Positions 8,903-16,745 of a stretch of DNA of 64,000 nt are shown here, piece by piece. Below the pieces are notes generated by a model. The model saw nothing but the letters and a program-made list of their open reading frames with translations, was not told the DNA's origin and made no database searches. Position numbers and translations under genes: made by a program. The DNA is from Agromyces intestinalis (GTDB taxonomy: Bacteria > Actinomycetota > Actinomycetes > Actinomycetales > Microbacteriaceae): contig NZ_CP043505.1 of NCBI RefSeq assembly GCF_008365295.1, positions 3,286,001 through 3,350,000 on the forward strand, given 5' to 3'. The stretch's first letter is position 1. Each line of letters begins with the position of its first letter.

Positions 8903-10041
8903 CCGGCTACTACCCCCGCGTCGCTCGTGGAGCGCACTCGTACCCGCTCGACGAGTCGGTGCCCGAATCCGACCGGCTCGGGCTCGGGGTCGTCGGCCTG
9001 AACGAAGGCCGCACCGCCCTGCTCGCAGCCCTCCGCACCTCCCGTGTGCGGCCGGTCGCCGGCTGCGACGTCAGTGAAGACGCGCTTCGCGCGGTCGAGC
9101 GCGACCTGCCGGGCATCCACTACACGACCGCCTACGCCGAACTGCTGGCGGACCCGGCCGTGGACATCGTCGGCATCTACACGCCCGACCAGCTGCATGG
9201 CCCGCAGATCGTGGAGGCGTTCGAAGCCGGCAAGGACGTGGTCTGCACGAAGCCGGTCGTCAACTCGGTCGACCATGCGAAGGCCGTGCTCGAGGCATCC
9301 CGGCGGACGGGCCGCAAGCTCCTGGTCGGCCAGAGCATCCGCTTCTTCGAGTCGATGCGCCGTCAGCGTGCCGCGTTCGAGCGCGGCGAGGTCGGCGAGC
9401 TCGAGGTCGTCGAGACGCACTACACGCACCGAATGGACTGGTACTACGACGGCCGCCCCTGGATCGCGGAGAAGTCCGACTGGGTCTACTTGGGCATGAG
9501 CCATCCGCTCGACCTGCTGCGCTGGTACCTCGGACCGATCGACCGGGTGTCGGCGGTCGGCTCGAGGTCGTCGCTCGCGCGCAGCGCGGGCACGACGTCG
9601 TTCGACGTGTACTCGGTGAACGCGACCACGGCCGACGGTCGGATCGGTCGCGCGTTCGGCCACTACGGCATGCATGAACTGCCGCGCGCACGGAACTCCA
9701 TCGAGTGCATGCTGTACGGCTCGGAGGGCACGTCGCTCGCGAAGTACCACGACATGCACTACCTGCACACGGGCGCGGACGGGGTCGAGGTGCTCGAGGA
9801 CCTGCTCTACGAGTACCGTCACTTCCACTTCAACAACGAGGTGCACGGCATGCATTACGGCGAGTTCGCGAACTACCTGCAGTACTTCGCCGAGGCGATC
9901 GTCAGGGGCGACGCGTACTCACCAGGGTTGGAAGAGGGCCTCGAGACCTTCGCACTCATGGAAGGCGTGCGACGATCCGCTCAAGCCGGTGGAGCACCGG
10001 TGGAGATCGCCCCCATCGTGGCGGCGCTGGGCATCGGGTGA
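8899..10041 (+). CDS. Gfo/Idh/MocA-family oxidoreductase
   Basis: A 380-residue NAD(P)-dependent sugar dehydrogenase-like protein. It has an N-terminal Rossmann fold (LGLGVVGLNEGRTALLAAL, about 31-49) and the family motif VCTKPVVNS near residue 115, whose Lys binds the cofactor/substrate. The C-terminal alpha/beta domain has a YTHRMDWYYDGRPW segment and a His-rich patch (YRHFHFNNEVHGMHYG). It overlaps the glycosidase stop by four bases and is the last gene of the operon. This family often oxidises or epimerises glycosides to help cleavage, which fits the neighbouring hydrolases. Confidence 0.88.
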   Translation: MTGYYPRVARGAHSYPLDESVPESDRLGLGVVGLNEGRTALLAALRTSRVRPVAGCDVSEDALRAVERDLPGIHYTTAYAELLADPAVDIVGIYTPDQLHGPQIVEAFEAGKDVVCTKPVVNSVDHAKAVLEASRRTGRKLLVGQSIRFFESMRRQRAAFERGEVGELEVVETHYTHRMDWYYDGRPWIAEKSDWVYLGMSHPLDLLRWYLGPIDRVSAVGSRSSLARSAGTTSFDVYSVNATTADGRIGRAFGHYGMHELPRARNSIECMLYGSEGTSLAKYHDMHYLHTGADGVEVLEDLLYEYRHFHFNNEVHGMHYGEFANYLQYFAEAIVRGDAYSPGLEEGLETFALMEGVRRSAQAGGAPVEIAPIVAALGIG

Positions 10042-10253
10042 TCCCGGGCGATCAGGGGCATGACGGATCTCGCGCAGTGATGTGATCACTCGGCGGAACC
10101 TCGGCGCAATGCGGTCCCGAGACGCCTCGACGCCGGTCGAACCGCATCCAACTGTCGAGTAGACTGGCTGTACCATCGCACACAAGCCGGATCGAGAAAA
10201 CCCGATCTGACGAGGGATTTTGCGAAGGATGACGACCGAAGGGCCGTCAGCGT

Positions 10254-10327
10254 CGCGGGGTGGAGCAGTTCGGTAGCTCGCTGGGCTCATAACCCAGAGG
10301 TCGTAGGTTCAAATCCTGCCCCCGCAA
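10254..10327 (+). tRNA. Initiator tRNA-Met (CAT)
   Basis: The 74-nt sequence folds as a full cloverleaf. The acceptor stem CGCGGGG pairs with CCCCGCA, with an unpaired C1/A72. The anticodon arm is CTGGG-CTCATAA-CCCAG with anticodon CAT, and the T arm is GTAGG-TTCAAAT-CCTGC. The C1-A72 mismatch and the three consecutive G-C pairs next to the anticodon loop identify it as the formyl-Met initiator rather than an elongator. The CCA end is not encoded. Confidence 0.96.
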
Positions 10328-10332
10328 CGAAA

Positions 10333-10365
10333 TCAGGCTCGGAGATCGCAGATCTCCGAGCCTGA
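10333..10365 (+). terminator. Strong hairpin terminator after the initiator tRNA
   Basis: A perfect 15-bp inverted repeat (TCAGGCTCGGAGATC, loop GCA) begins five bases after the tRNA and is followed by CAGGGTTT. It most likely ends the tRNA transcript. Confidence 0.8.
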
Positions 10366-10482
10366 CAGGGTTTACGACTTGAACCCGACGCCGCAAACTG
10401 GCGACAAACCCCTTCTCCGGGCCCCTCTAGGGCATCGCCGCTGCGCCACCAGGCGCACGGCCACGGATCGCAGGTTCGCAAC

Positions 10483-10512
10483 GGGGGCCGATCCCATCCG
10501 AGACCGGCCCCC
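10483..10512 (-). terminator. Hairpin terminator for the GH95 gene
   Basis: On the minus strand an 8-bp stem (GGGGGCCG / CGGCCCCC) with a 14-nt loop lies about 18 bases after the stop codon of the large fucosidase-like gene. There is no clear T run, as is usual at this GC content. Confidence 0.55.
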
Positions 10513-10529
10513 GCGCGCGTCATCGCTCG

Positions 10530-13500
10530 TCAGTAGGCGCCGAGGTCGAGCCACGGACCGTTCGGATCGCCCGGTGCCTGGTTGCGGGTCCACCACTTGG
10601 CTTTCCAGACGTGCCCGCCATGCGCGACCCGCTCGCCGCCGGTGTACACCCACGACGGCGTCCAGCTGAGCACCCCGACCCCGGCGGCCGCGACCGGGGC
10701 GCCCCGTTCCATCCAGGAACCGGTCGCGCTGCTGCCCGGCCGTTCGTTGCGCGTCCACCACTGCGCGAGGTAGACCGCGCCGCCGTACGACACCTCATCG
10801 CCGAGGAGGTAGACGGTGCCCGAGTCCCACGCGGGCACCGGCGGCGCGGGAGCCACGAGTGTGAAGGCGACCGTCGTGGCATTGCCCGCCACGTCGAAGA
10901 CCTGCAGCTCGTTGGCGCCGAGCTTCGCCCCGAAGGCCCCGGGCTTGACGCCGTTGAGGTCCGACCAGGTGTTGTCGGTCAGGTCCTTCTCGACCCCGTT
11001 CAGGGTGAGCCGGTCGACCTGGTACGCGTCGAACAGCTTGAACGACACGCGCTCGTAGCCGTCGGCGGCCGAACCGGTCGTCGACCCGGCGTCGTCTTTG
11101 ACGGTCACCGTCGGGCCCGTGACATCCAGCACGAAGGTCACGGTCGTGACGTTCCCGGCGGTGTCGAACACCTGCAGCTTGTTGCTGCCGGCCTTGCCGC
11201 CGAACGCGCCGGGCTTGACGCCGTTGAGGTCCGACCAGGTGTTGTCGGTCAGGTCCTTCTCGACGCCGTTCAGCGTCAGCCGGTCGATCCAGCCCTCGTC
11301 GAAGAGCTTGAAGGATGCCTCGCGGTAGACGCCGTCCTTGCCCTTCGACTCGGGCTTCACCGTCACCGTGGGCGGGGTCGAGTCGTCCAGCACCGCGATG
11401 CGATACGTCTCACCGGCCGTGCCGTCGAAGCGGATCGTGGTGCTATCCTGCTCGCCCTCGTAGTTCGCGACCGACTCGAACCGCACTCGTCGGCCGTTCG
11501 AATCGGTGACGACCTTGCCGGCGAGGTCGGCCGCCTTGACGGTCAGGGTCTGCGAGACCGCCGGGGTGAGCACGGCCTCCGAGACGACGCCGCCCGTCCA
11601 CGCGATGTCGACGCCCACGTTCCCACGCGCCCGCAGCCCGGTGACCGAGCCGGTGCCCCAGATCTCGGGCGTCGCCGGCAGCAGCTCGATCGCGTCGCCC
11701 TGCGACTGCAGCAGCATCTCGGTCGCGCCGGCCGTGCCGCCGAAGTTGCCGTCGATCTGGAAGGGCGGGTGCGCATCCCACAGATTGTCGTAGGTGCCCT
11801 GCTTCAGCAGGTTGCCGTAGAGGACGTGCGCGCGGTCGCCGTCGCGGACCCGGGCCCAGAAGTTCAGCTTCCAGGCCATCGACCAGCCGGTCGAGGAGTC
11901 GCCGCGGGTGTTGAGCGTCACCTTCATCGCGTCCACGAGGGCGTCCTCCTCGGCGCTGCGACCCGCCACCACCTGGTCGCCCGGGTGCAGGGCGTAGAGG
12001 TGGTTCGTGTGACGGTGACTGCCGTCGCCGGTGAAGTCGATCGCGATCGGGTGCTGCCACTCCTGCAACTGCCCGCCCTGGTAGGTGCGCCCGCCCTGCG
12101 TGTAGGTGCCCTTCGGTGCGATCTGCAGCCCGAGCATGCCGGCCTTCGCCGTCGCGATCTCGTTGAGGTAGGCGTCCTCTGCCGCCCGGCCCTCGAGGCC
12201 GTTCGTCGAGTCGACCGAGTCGAGGCGGTCGCCGAGCACGTCGTGCGCCTCGATCACGTCTTCGAAGAGACCGCTGACGACCGACTGCGGCTCGGTCGCG
12301 CCCAGTGAGTAGGGGCCGTGCTCGGGCGAGTACGAGGGGCTCACGACGAGCTTGTTGCTCGTCGTGTCGAGCACGAGGGTGTCGACCCAGAACAGCGCCG
12401 CGTCGCGGAGCAGGTCGTAGTGCTGGGCGAGGAAGTCGACGTCCTGCGTGTAGAGGTAGTGCTCCCACACGTGCTGGGCGAGCCAGGCGCCGTCCTCGGG
12501 GCTGTAGAACGCGCCCGAGACGGCCGGTGCGGTATTGCCCCAGATGTTGTTCTCGTGCCACGTCGTCCACCCGCGGGTGCCCGCGCCGAACACCCGCTCG
12601 GCACCCTGCGCGCCGCGGGGCACGAGTGCGTCGATGTAGCTGATCAGCGGCTCGGTCAGCTCGGAGAGGTTCGTCTGCTCCGCGAGCCAGTAGTTCATCT
12701 GCAGGTTGATGTTCGCGTGGTAGTCGGCGGCCCATGGCGGGTTGGTGCCGTAGGCCCAGATGCCCTGGAGGTTCGCCGGCAGCGCCCCCTCGCGCGACGA
12801 CGAGATGAGCAGGTACCGACCGAACTGGTAGTACAGCGTCTCGAGGTACCGGTTCTCGTCGGCGGAGTTCGTGCCGTCGCGGTAGCCGGCCAGCAGCTGC
12901 GGCGTCGTCTTGGCAGTGACGGCTGCCACGTTGCCGAGGTTCAGCTTCACGCGGTCGTAGAGCGCGCGGTAGTCGGCCAGGTGGGTCGCGTACAGCTCGT
13001 CGAAGCTCTGCGTGGATGCCGCGGCGATCCGCTCCTCGACCTCGGGGAGGGGATCCTGCCCGTCGAAGTAGTTGTTGAGCGGGTTCTCGCCCGGGTAGGG
13101 CTCGTCGGCGGTGATGTCCTCCTGGTAGTTCGTGTTCGACGTGGTGAGGAGCACGACCGAGTCGGCGTTCATGACCGTGATCGCGGTGTCGTTCGCGATG
13201 AGCTCGGCGCCCTCGCCCACGGGAATGACCTTCAGCTGCTGGGCGTAGTGCAGGGCGTCGTTGAAGGCGTTGACGTCATCTCCGCCCTGGTTGTGCCCGG
13301 CGACCCACCCGGTTGCGGTGATCGTGTCGCCCTGGACGACGATCGACCTCGGATCGATCGGCTTGAGCGAGAACGACTGGGTGATCCTCCCGGGCTCGGA
13401 CGCGCTGAGACGGATCGCCATGACGTCGTCGGGGTTCGACACGAAGTACTCGCGCTGGAAGCCGACGCCGTCGCGCGTGTACGACACCGAGGCCTTGCTG

Positions 13501-15050
13501 CCGTCGAGGTCGAGCTCCCGACGGTAGTCGGTGACGGGCTCCTCCTCCTCGCCCGACGAGGGGACGCCCATGTCGATCTCCGACATCTGCGGCTGCTGGC
13601 TGAGCTGCTTCAGGGCGGTGACGGTCATCCTGAATGCGTCGTACGAACCGGGCACGTCGGCCTCGAACTGCTGGTACGCCTTGCGGGCGTCGCCGAACGC
13701 GGCATCCGCCACGGTGTCGATGAGCGTCCACTCGCCGGCGCCCGACTTCGCGTACAGCTTCCAGGCCCTGAAGTCGCGGCCAGGCACGTCGTTGCCGGTG
13801 GCGAGGCGATAGGTCGCCACGTCGAACGGCTTCGAGTACGACCACTCGACCGTGTACGGGTTGGCCTCGGTGATCTGCCCGGCTCCGTCGGCGTACATCT
13901 TCGTGCCGGTGTCGCCGTCGAACAGGGCCGGTGAGCGCTCCTGTGCGTTGTTGGGGTGCTCGCGGCTGGCCGTCGAGCCGATGAACTCGGGCGCGCCGGA
14001 CGCAGCGGCCGTCACCTCGATCTCGGACATCTGCGGATCGGCCCCGCCCACGGTCGCGGTCACGTCCATCCGGTACTCGTCGTACGAGCCGGGAACGTCG
14101 AGGTCGAACGACTTGTACGTCTGCCGAGCCGCCCCGAACGCCGCGTTCGCGACCGTGTCGACGAGCACCCAGTCGCCGCCGTCGGCTCGTGCGTACAGGT
14201 CCCAGCTCAGGAAGTCGCGCGGGGGGCTGTCGTTGCCGGTCGCGAGCCGGTACCCGGAGGCCGCGAATGCGCTCGAGTACGACCACTGCACCTCGTACGG
14301 CCGTTCGGCCGTCGGCCGCCCGAACTTGTCGGCGAACATCTTGGTGTTCGTGGCGCCGTCGAACAGGGCCGCGGTGCCCTCGTTCGGGTTGTTGGGGTTC
14401 GTGTAGTTGGCTGAGAACCCGGTGAGCGCGACGATCGGATCGGCGCTCATGAGGATCGAGCTGAGCTGCCGATAGCTGCCGAAGTTCTGCTTGCTGCCGA
14501 TGAGCTGGTTCACGGTGCTCGTGATCTCGTTCATCTTCGCCGAGCTCGGTGTCGTGGCCGGCGTGATGTTGCCGTTCGCGTCAACGGTCGCCGGCGACGT
14601 GCCATCCCACGCCGCCTGCAGCAGCTCCTGCGCCTTCGCGACGATGGCGGCGTTCTCCTCCGAGGTCTTGGAGCTGAATCCGCCGTCGTAGGCGGGGTTC
14701 TGCCCGGGGCCGCCCGTCCAGTAGGTGTGGTCGTTGATGATGATCTCGTCGCTGTCGACGCCCCCGAGGATGCTCGCGCCGAGGAAGCCGTTGCCGAGCG
14801 GGATGCTCTCCTTCTCCCATGCCGCGGCCTTGTCGTTCGCCGGGCCGGCCGGCGCGGAGTACCACGCCTTCAGCGCCGGCTGCTCGCCGAAGGGCGAGGG
14901 CTCCGCCGCGGTCGCGGGCGTGCTCACGGCGACGAATCCGCCCGTGCCGAGCGCGAGGGCGACCGCCGCGGCGGTCCACCGCCTGGCGCGACTCCGCGCG
15001 ACGGGGGGTGCCGGATCGTCCGTCTGGTGCCGAGAGATGGGCATGGGCAC
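10530..15050 (-). CDS. Secreted multidomain GH95-like alpha-L-fucosidase
   Basis: About 1506 residues. The GTG at 15050 was chosen because GAAGGAG lies 8 bases upstream; an ATG six bases further on is the alternative. A Sec signal peptide ends near ATAA (about residue 49). The GH95 N-terminal domain (LKAWYSAPAGPANDKAAAWEK, IPLGNGFLGASI) is interrupted at about 215-500 by two tandem F5/8C-like repeats, each ending in QMSEI. The (alpha/alpha)6 barrel has NINLQMNYW (about 785, with the conserved Asn pair), SPSYSPEH (containing the presumed acid Glu) and a TNHLYALHPGD segment near 1020. Two Ig-like repeats (about 1226-1395) and two CBM5/12-like Trp-rich modules (about 1400-1506) complete it. It probably removes terminal alpha-L-fucose from external glycans while bound to an insoluble polymer. 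Confidence 0.88.
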   Translation of the reverse strand: MPMPISRHQTDDPAPPVARSRARRWTAAAVALALGTGGFVAVSTPATAAEPSPFGEQPALKAWYSAPAGPANDKAAAWEKESIPLGNGFLGASILGGVDSDEIIINDHTYWTGGPGQNPAYDGGFSSKTSEENAAIVAKAQELLQAAWDGTSPATVDANGNITPATTPSSAKMNEITSTVNQLIGSKQNFGSYRQLSSILMSADPIVALTGFSANYTNPNNPNEGTAALFDGATNTKMFADKFGRPTAERPYEVQWSYSSAFAASGYRLATGNDSPPRDFLSWDLYARADGGDWVLVDTVANAAFGAARQTYKSFDLDVPGSYDEYRMDVTATVGGADPQMSEIEVTAAASGAPEFIGSTASREHPNNAQERSPALFDGDTGTKMYADGAGQITEANPYTVEWSYSKPFDVATYRLATGNDVPGRDFRAWKLYAKSGAGEWTLIDTVADAAFGDARKAYQQFEADVPGSYDAFRMTVTALKQLSQQPQMSEIDMGVPSSGEEEEPVTDYRRELDLDGSKASVSYTRDGVGFQREYFVSNPDDVMAIRLSASEPGRITQSFSLKPIDPRSIVVQGDTITATGWVAGHNQGGDDVNAFNDALHYAQQLKVIPVGEGAELIANDTAITVMNADSVVLLTTSNTNYQEDITADEPYPGENPLNNYFDGQDPLPEVEERIAAASTQSFDELYATHLADYRALYDRVKLNLGNVAAVTAKTTPQLLAGYRDGTNSADENRYLETLYYQFGRYLLISSSREGALPANLQGIWAYGTNPPWAADYHANINLQMNYWLAEQTNLSELTEPLISYIDALVPRGAQGAERVFGAGTRGWTTWHENNIWGNTAPAVSGAFYSPEDGAWLAQHVWEHYLYTQDVDFLAQHYDLLRDAALFWVDTLVLDTTSNKLVVSPSYSPEHGPYSLGATEPQSVVSGLFEDVIEAHDVLGDRLDSVDSTNGLEGRAAEDAYLNEIATAKAGMLGLQIAPKGTYTQGGRTYQGGQLQEWQHPIAIDFTGDGSHRHTNHLYALHPGDQVVAGRSAEEDALVDAMKVTLNTRGDSSTGWSMAWKLNFWARVRDGDRAHVLYGNLLKQGTYDNLWDAHPPFQIDGNFGGTAGATEMLLQSQGDAIELLPATPEIWGTGSVTGLRARGNVGVDIAWTGGVVSEAVLTPAVSQTLTVKAADLAGKVVTDSNGRRVRFESVANYEGEQDSTTIRFDGTAGETYRIAVLDDSTPPTVTVKPESKGKDGVYREASFKLFDEGWIDRLTLNGVEKDLTDNTWSDLNGVKPGAFGGKAGSNKLQVFDTAGNVTTVTFVLDVTGPTVTVKDDAGSTTGSAADGYERVSFKLFDAYQVDRLTLNGVEKDLTDNTWSDLNGVKPGAFGAKLGANELQVFDVAGNATTVAFTLVAPAPPVPAWDSGTVYLLGDEVSYGGAVYLAQWWTRNERPGSSATGSWMERGAPVAAAGVGVLSWTPSWVYTGGERVAHGGHVWKAKWWTRNQAPGDPNGPWLDLGAY
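10940..11266 (-). repeat. Direct repeat inside the GH95 gene
   Basis: A block of about 54 bases starting at 10940 recurs almost unchanged near 11212. It encodes the shared part of the two Ig-like repeats (LNGVEKDLTDNTWSDLNG). The DNA-level identity points to recent duplication or gene conversion. Confidence 0.8.
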
Positions 15051-15398
15051 GGTCCTGTCTCCTTCGAACGGGCGCGCCGAGGGCGCGCTGAATGGCCTTG
15101 CCGACTGGATGCGCCGCGGAAGCGCGGAATGGGTTCGGTGCAGCACGACAGCGGAGCATCCGGGCCGCTGCCTCGCACGCTGGTGCCCTCATCATTGAGA
15201 GCGACGTGCGTGAGCGTAGCAGTCATCGGATGTTCGCGGAAGAGATTCTCATAATCTGGTCGTTTTCGCCGGTTCTACCCGCGAGAGATCGGATCTTTAT
15301 GCTCACTTGGCGCGCCTGATACCGTGAGCCCGTGCCGGCCCGCCGGCGATCGCGTTCCGCACGCGATGATCCGCGACATCCGACAAAGGGGTCTCTCG
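15051..15398. promoter_or_regulatory. Divergent control region between fucosidase and SDR genes
   Basis: No coding sequence is convincing here. The minus strand has a possible -10 box TACGCT (15213-15218) for the fucosidase gene. An AT-rich inverted repeat, AGATT-CTCAT-AATCT (15243-15257), sits just upstream of it and could be an operator for a sugar-responsive repressor. On the plus strand GATACC near 15318 could be the -10 of the SDR gene. All of these are inferred from position and sequence only. Confidence 0.4.
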
Positions 15399-16199
15399 AT
15401 GGACATCAACGGCAAGGTCTTCGTGGTCACGGGCGCCGGCAACGGCATCGGGCGCGAGGTCGCACTGCAACTGCTCGCCGCCGGCGCCTCGGTCGCGGGC
15501 GTCGACCTGAGCGAAGCGGGCCTGACCGAGACGGCCGCCCGCGCCGGGGCAGGCTCGAAGTTCACCTCGCACGCCGTGAACATCACCGACCGCGCCGCCG
15601 TCGAAGCGCTGCCCGCCGCGGTCGAGGCGGCGCACGGCGCGGTCGACGGCATCGTGAACGTCGCGGGCGTGATCCAGAAGTTCGTCAAGGTGATCGATCT
15701 GCCCTACGAAGAGATCGAGAAGGTCATGAACGTCAACTTCTGGGGCGTCGTGCACGTCTGCAAGGCGTTCCTGCCGGCGCTCGTCGCACGGCCCGAGGCC
15801 GCGATCGTCAACGTGTCGAGCATGGGCGCGCTCGCGCCGGTGCCCGGCCAGGCCGTGTACGGAGCATCCAAGGCCGCCGTGATGCTCTTGACCGAAGCGC
15901 TCTACGCCGAACTGCTCGGCTCGAAGGTGCAGGTGTCGGTCATCTTCCCGGGCGCGATCGCGACCGACATCGCCTCGAACTCGGGGGTCGCGCTCGGCGG
16001 CGACACCTCGGCCGAGTCCACCACGCGCAAGATGACGAGCGCGCCCGACGCGGGTCGCGTCATCATCGACGCGATTCGGAAGGGCCGCTTCCGCGCCACC
16101 ATCGGGTCGGATGCCTCGGGGCTCGACAAGCTCTCACGGTTCAGCCCGAAGCGGGCCACCGAACTCATCGCGAAGCAGATGGGCGACCTGCTGGGCTGA
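15399..16199 (+). CDS. Short-chain dehydrogenase/reductase
   Basis: A classical SDR of 266 residues. It has the cofactor motif TGAGNGIG (about 9-16), the structural NVAG motif (about 85), catalytic Ser in VNVSSMGA and YGASK (Tyr and Lys of the catalytic triad, about 155-159). It should catalyse NAD(P)-dependent oxidation or reduction of an alcohol or ketone in the cytoplasm. The ATG at 15399 gives the standard SDR N terminus (MDINGKVFVVTGAG); upstream in-frame starts would add unconserved residues. The substrate is unknown. The convergent neighbour is a cupin gene. Confidence 0.9.
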   Translation: MDINGKVFVVTGAGNGIGREVALQLLAAGASVAGVDLSEAGLTETAARAGAGSKFTSHAVNITDRAAVEALPAAVEAAHGAVDGIVNVAGVIQKFVKVIDLPYEEIEKVMNVNFWGVVHVCKAFLPALVARPEAAIVNVSSMGALAPVPGQAVYGASKAAVMLLTEALYAELLGSKVQVSVIFPGAIATDIASNSGVALGGDTSAESTTRKMTSAPDAGRVIIDAIRKGRFRATIGSDASGLDKLSRFSPKRATELIAKQMGDLLG

Positions 16200-16217
16200 G
16201 TCCGCGTCGCGCCCGCG

Positions 16218-16565
16218 TCAGCGCGCCCGCTCGGGTCCGTCGACCTGGTCGACGCCCGTGACGGTGGTGCGCAGCAGCACCGAGTCCTCGAGCGCGAGCA
16301 CCGAGTGGCGGTGGTGCGTCAACGCGTCGACCCGGCCCTCGGTGATCTCGGTGACCTCCTGGCCGGTCACGCGCACGCGCCCGGTCAGCACCTGCAGGCT
16401 CGCCGCGGCGGGGGAGTTGTGCTCCGACAGCTCGACTCCCGACTTCAGGGCGATGAGCGCCTGGCGCAGCGGCCCGTCGTGCACGATCACCTCGGCGCTG
16501 CGACCGCGCTCGTCGGCGAGCGCCGCCGCCAGGTGGGTCTGGACGAGATCAGTCAGGTCTGCCAT
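16218..16565 (-). CDS. Small cupin-fold protein
   Basis: A 115-residue cytoplasmic protein. GGAGGACCCTC precedes the ATG at 16565, giving MADLTDLVQTHL. It looks like a single-domain cupin with the segments SGVELSEHNSPAAASLQVLTGRV and ALTHHRHSVLALEDSVLLRTTV, and His pairs that could bind metal. Such proteins often detoxify or sense small molecules; no substrate can be assigned. The in-frame extension upstream would read through a tandem repeat array and is unlikely to be translated. Confidence 0.7.
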   Translation of the reverse strand: MADLTDLVQTHLAAALADERGRSAEVIVHDGPLRQALIALKSGVELSEHNSPAAASLQVLTGRVRVTGQEVTEITEGRVDALTHHRHSVLALEDSVLLRTTVTGVDQVDGPERAR

Positions 16566-16591
16566 GAGGGTCCTCCGTTGGAGCCGCCGGT

Positions 16592-16680
16592 CACAGGGCC
16601 GTTGAGCACAGGGCCGTTGAGCACAGGGCCGTTGAGCACAGGGCCGTTGAGTACAGGCCGTTGAGTACAGGGCCGATGCG
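16592..16680. repeat. 15-bp tandem repeat array upstream of the cupin gene
   Basis: Four exact head-to-tail copies of CACAGGGCCGTTGAG (16592-16651) are followed by two degenerate copies. The array fills the space between the cupin start and the end of the helR gene, so it lies in the cupin leader or promoter. Copy number is probably variable between strains. Confidence 0.9.
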
Positions 16681-16745
16681 CACCAGTATGGCAAGCCGGC
16701 GCGTCGCCCGGGTGATCCATGGGACGTCAGGCGCAGGTCGCGCGC

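Noticed and set aside
10366..10390. T-arm-like sequence (GGGTTCAAGTC on the minus strand) after the tRNA, possible attachment remnant
   Set aside because: It does not match the 3' end of the adjacent tRNA and no integrase or second repeat is nearby.
10287..10523. Minus-strand ORF ending in AGFEPTTSGL
   Set aside because: This peptide is the usual antisense translation of a tRNA T arm; it overlaps the initiator tRNA and its terminator.
10611..13934. Long open frames on the plus strand opposite the GH95 gene
   Set aside because: They are high-GC shadows of a clearly coding minus-strand gene; their translations are Arg/Val/Gly/His-rich with no motif.
16592..16680. Possible CRISPR array
   Set aside because: Units are 15 bp, directly adjacent and lack spacers; no cas genes are present. 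No other CRISPR-like array was seen in the window.
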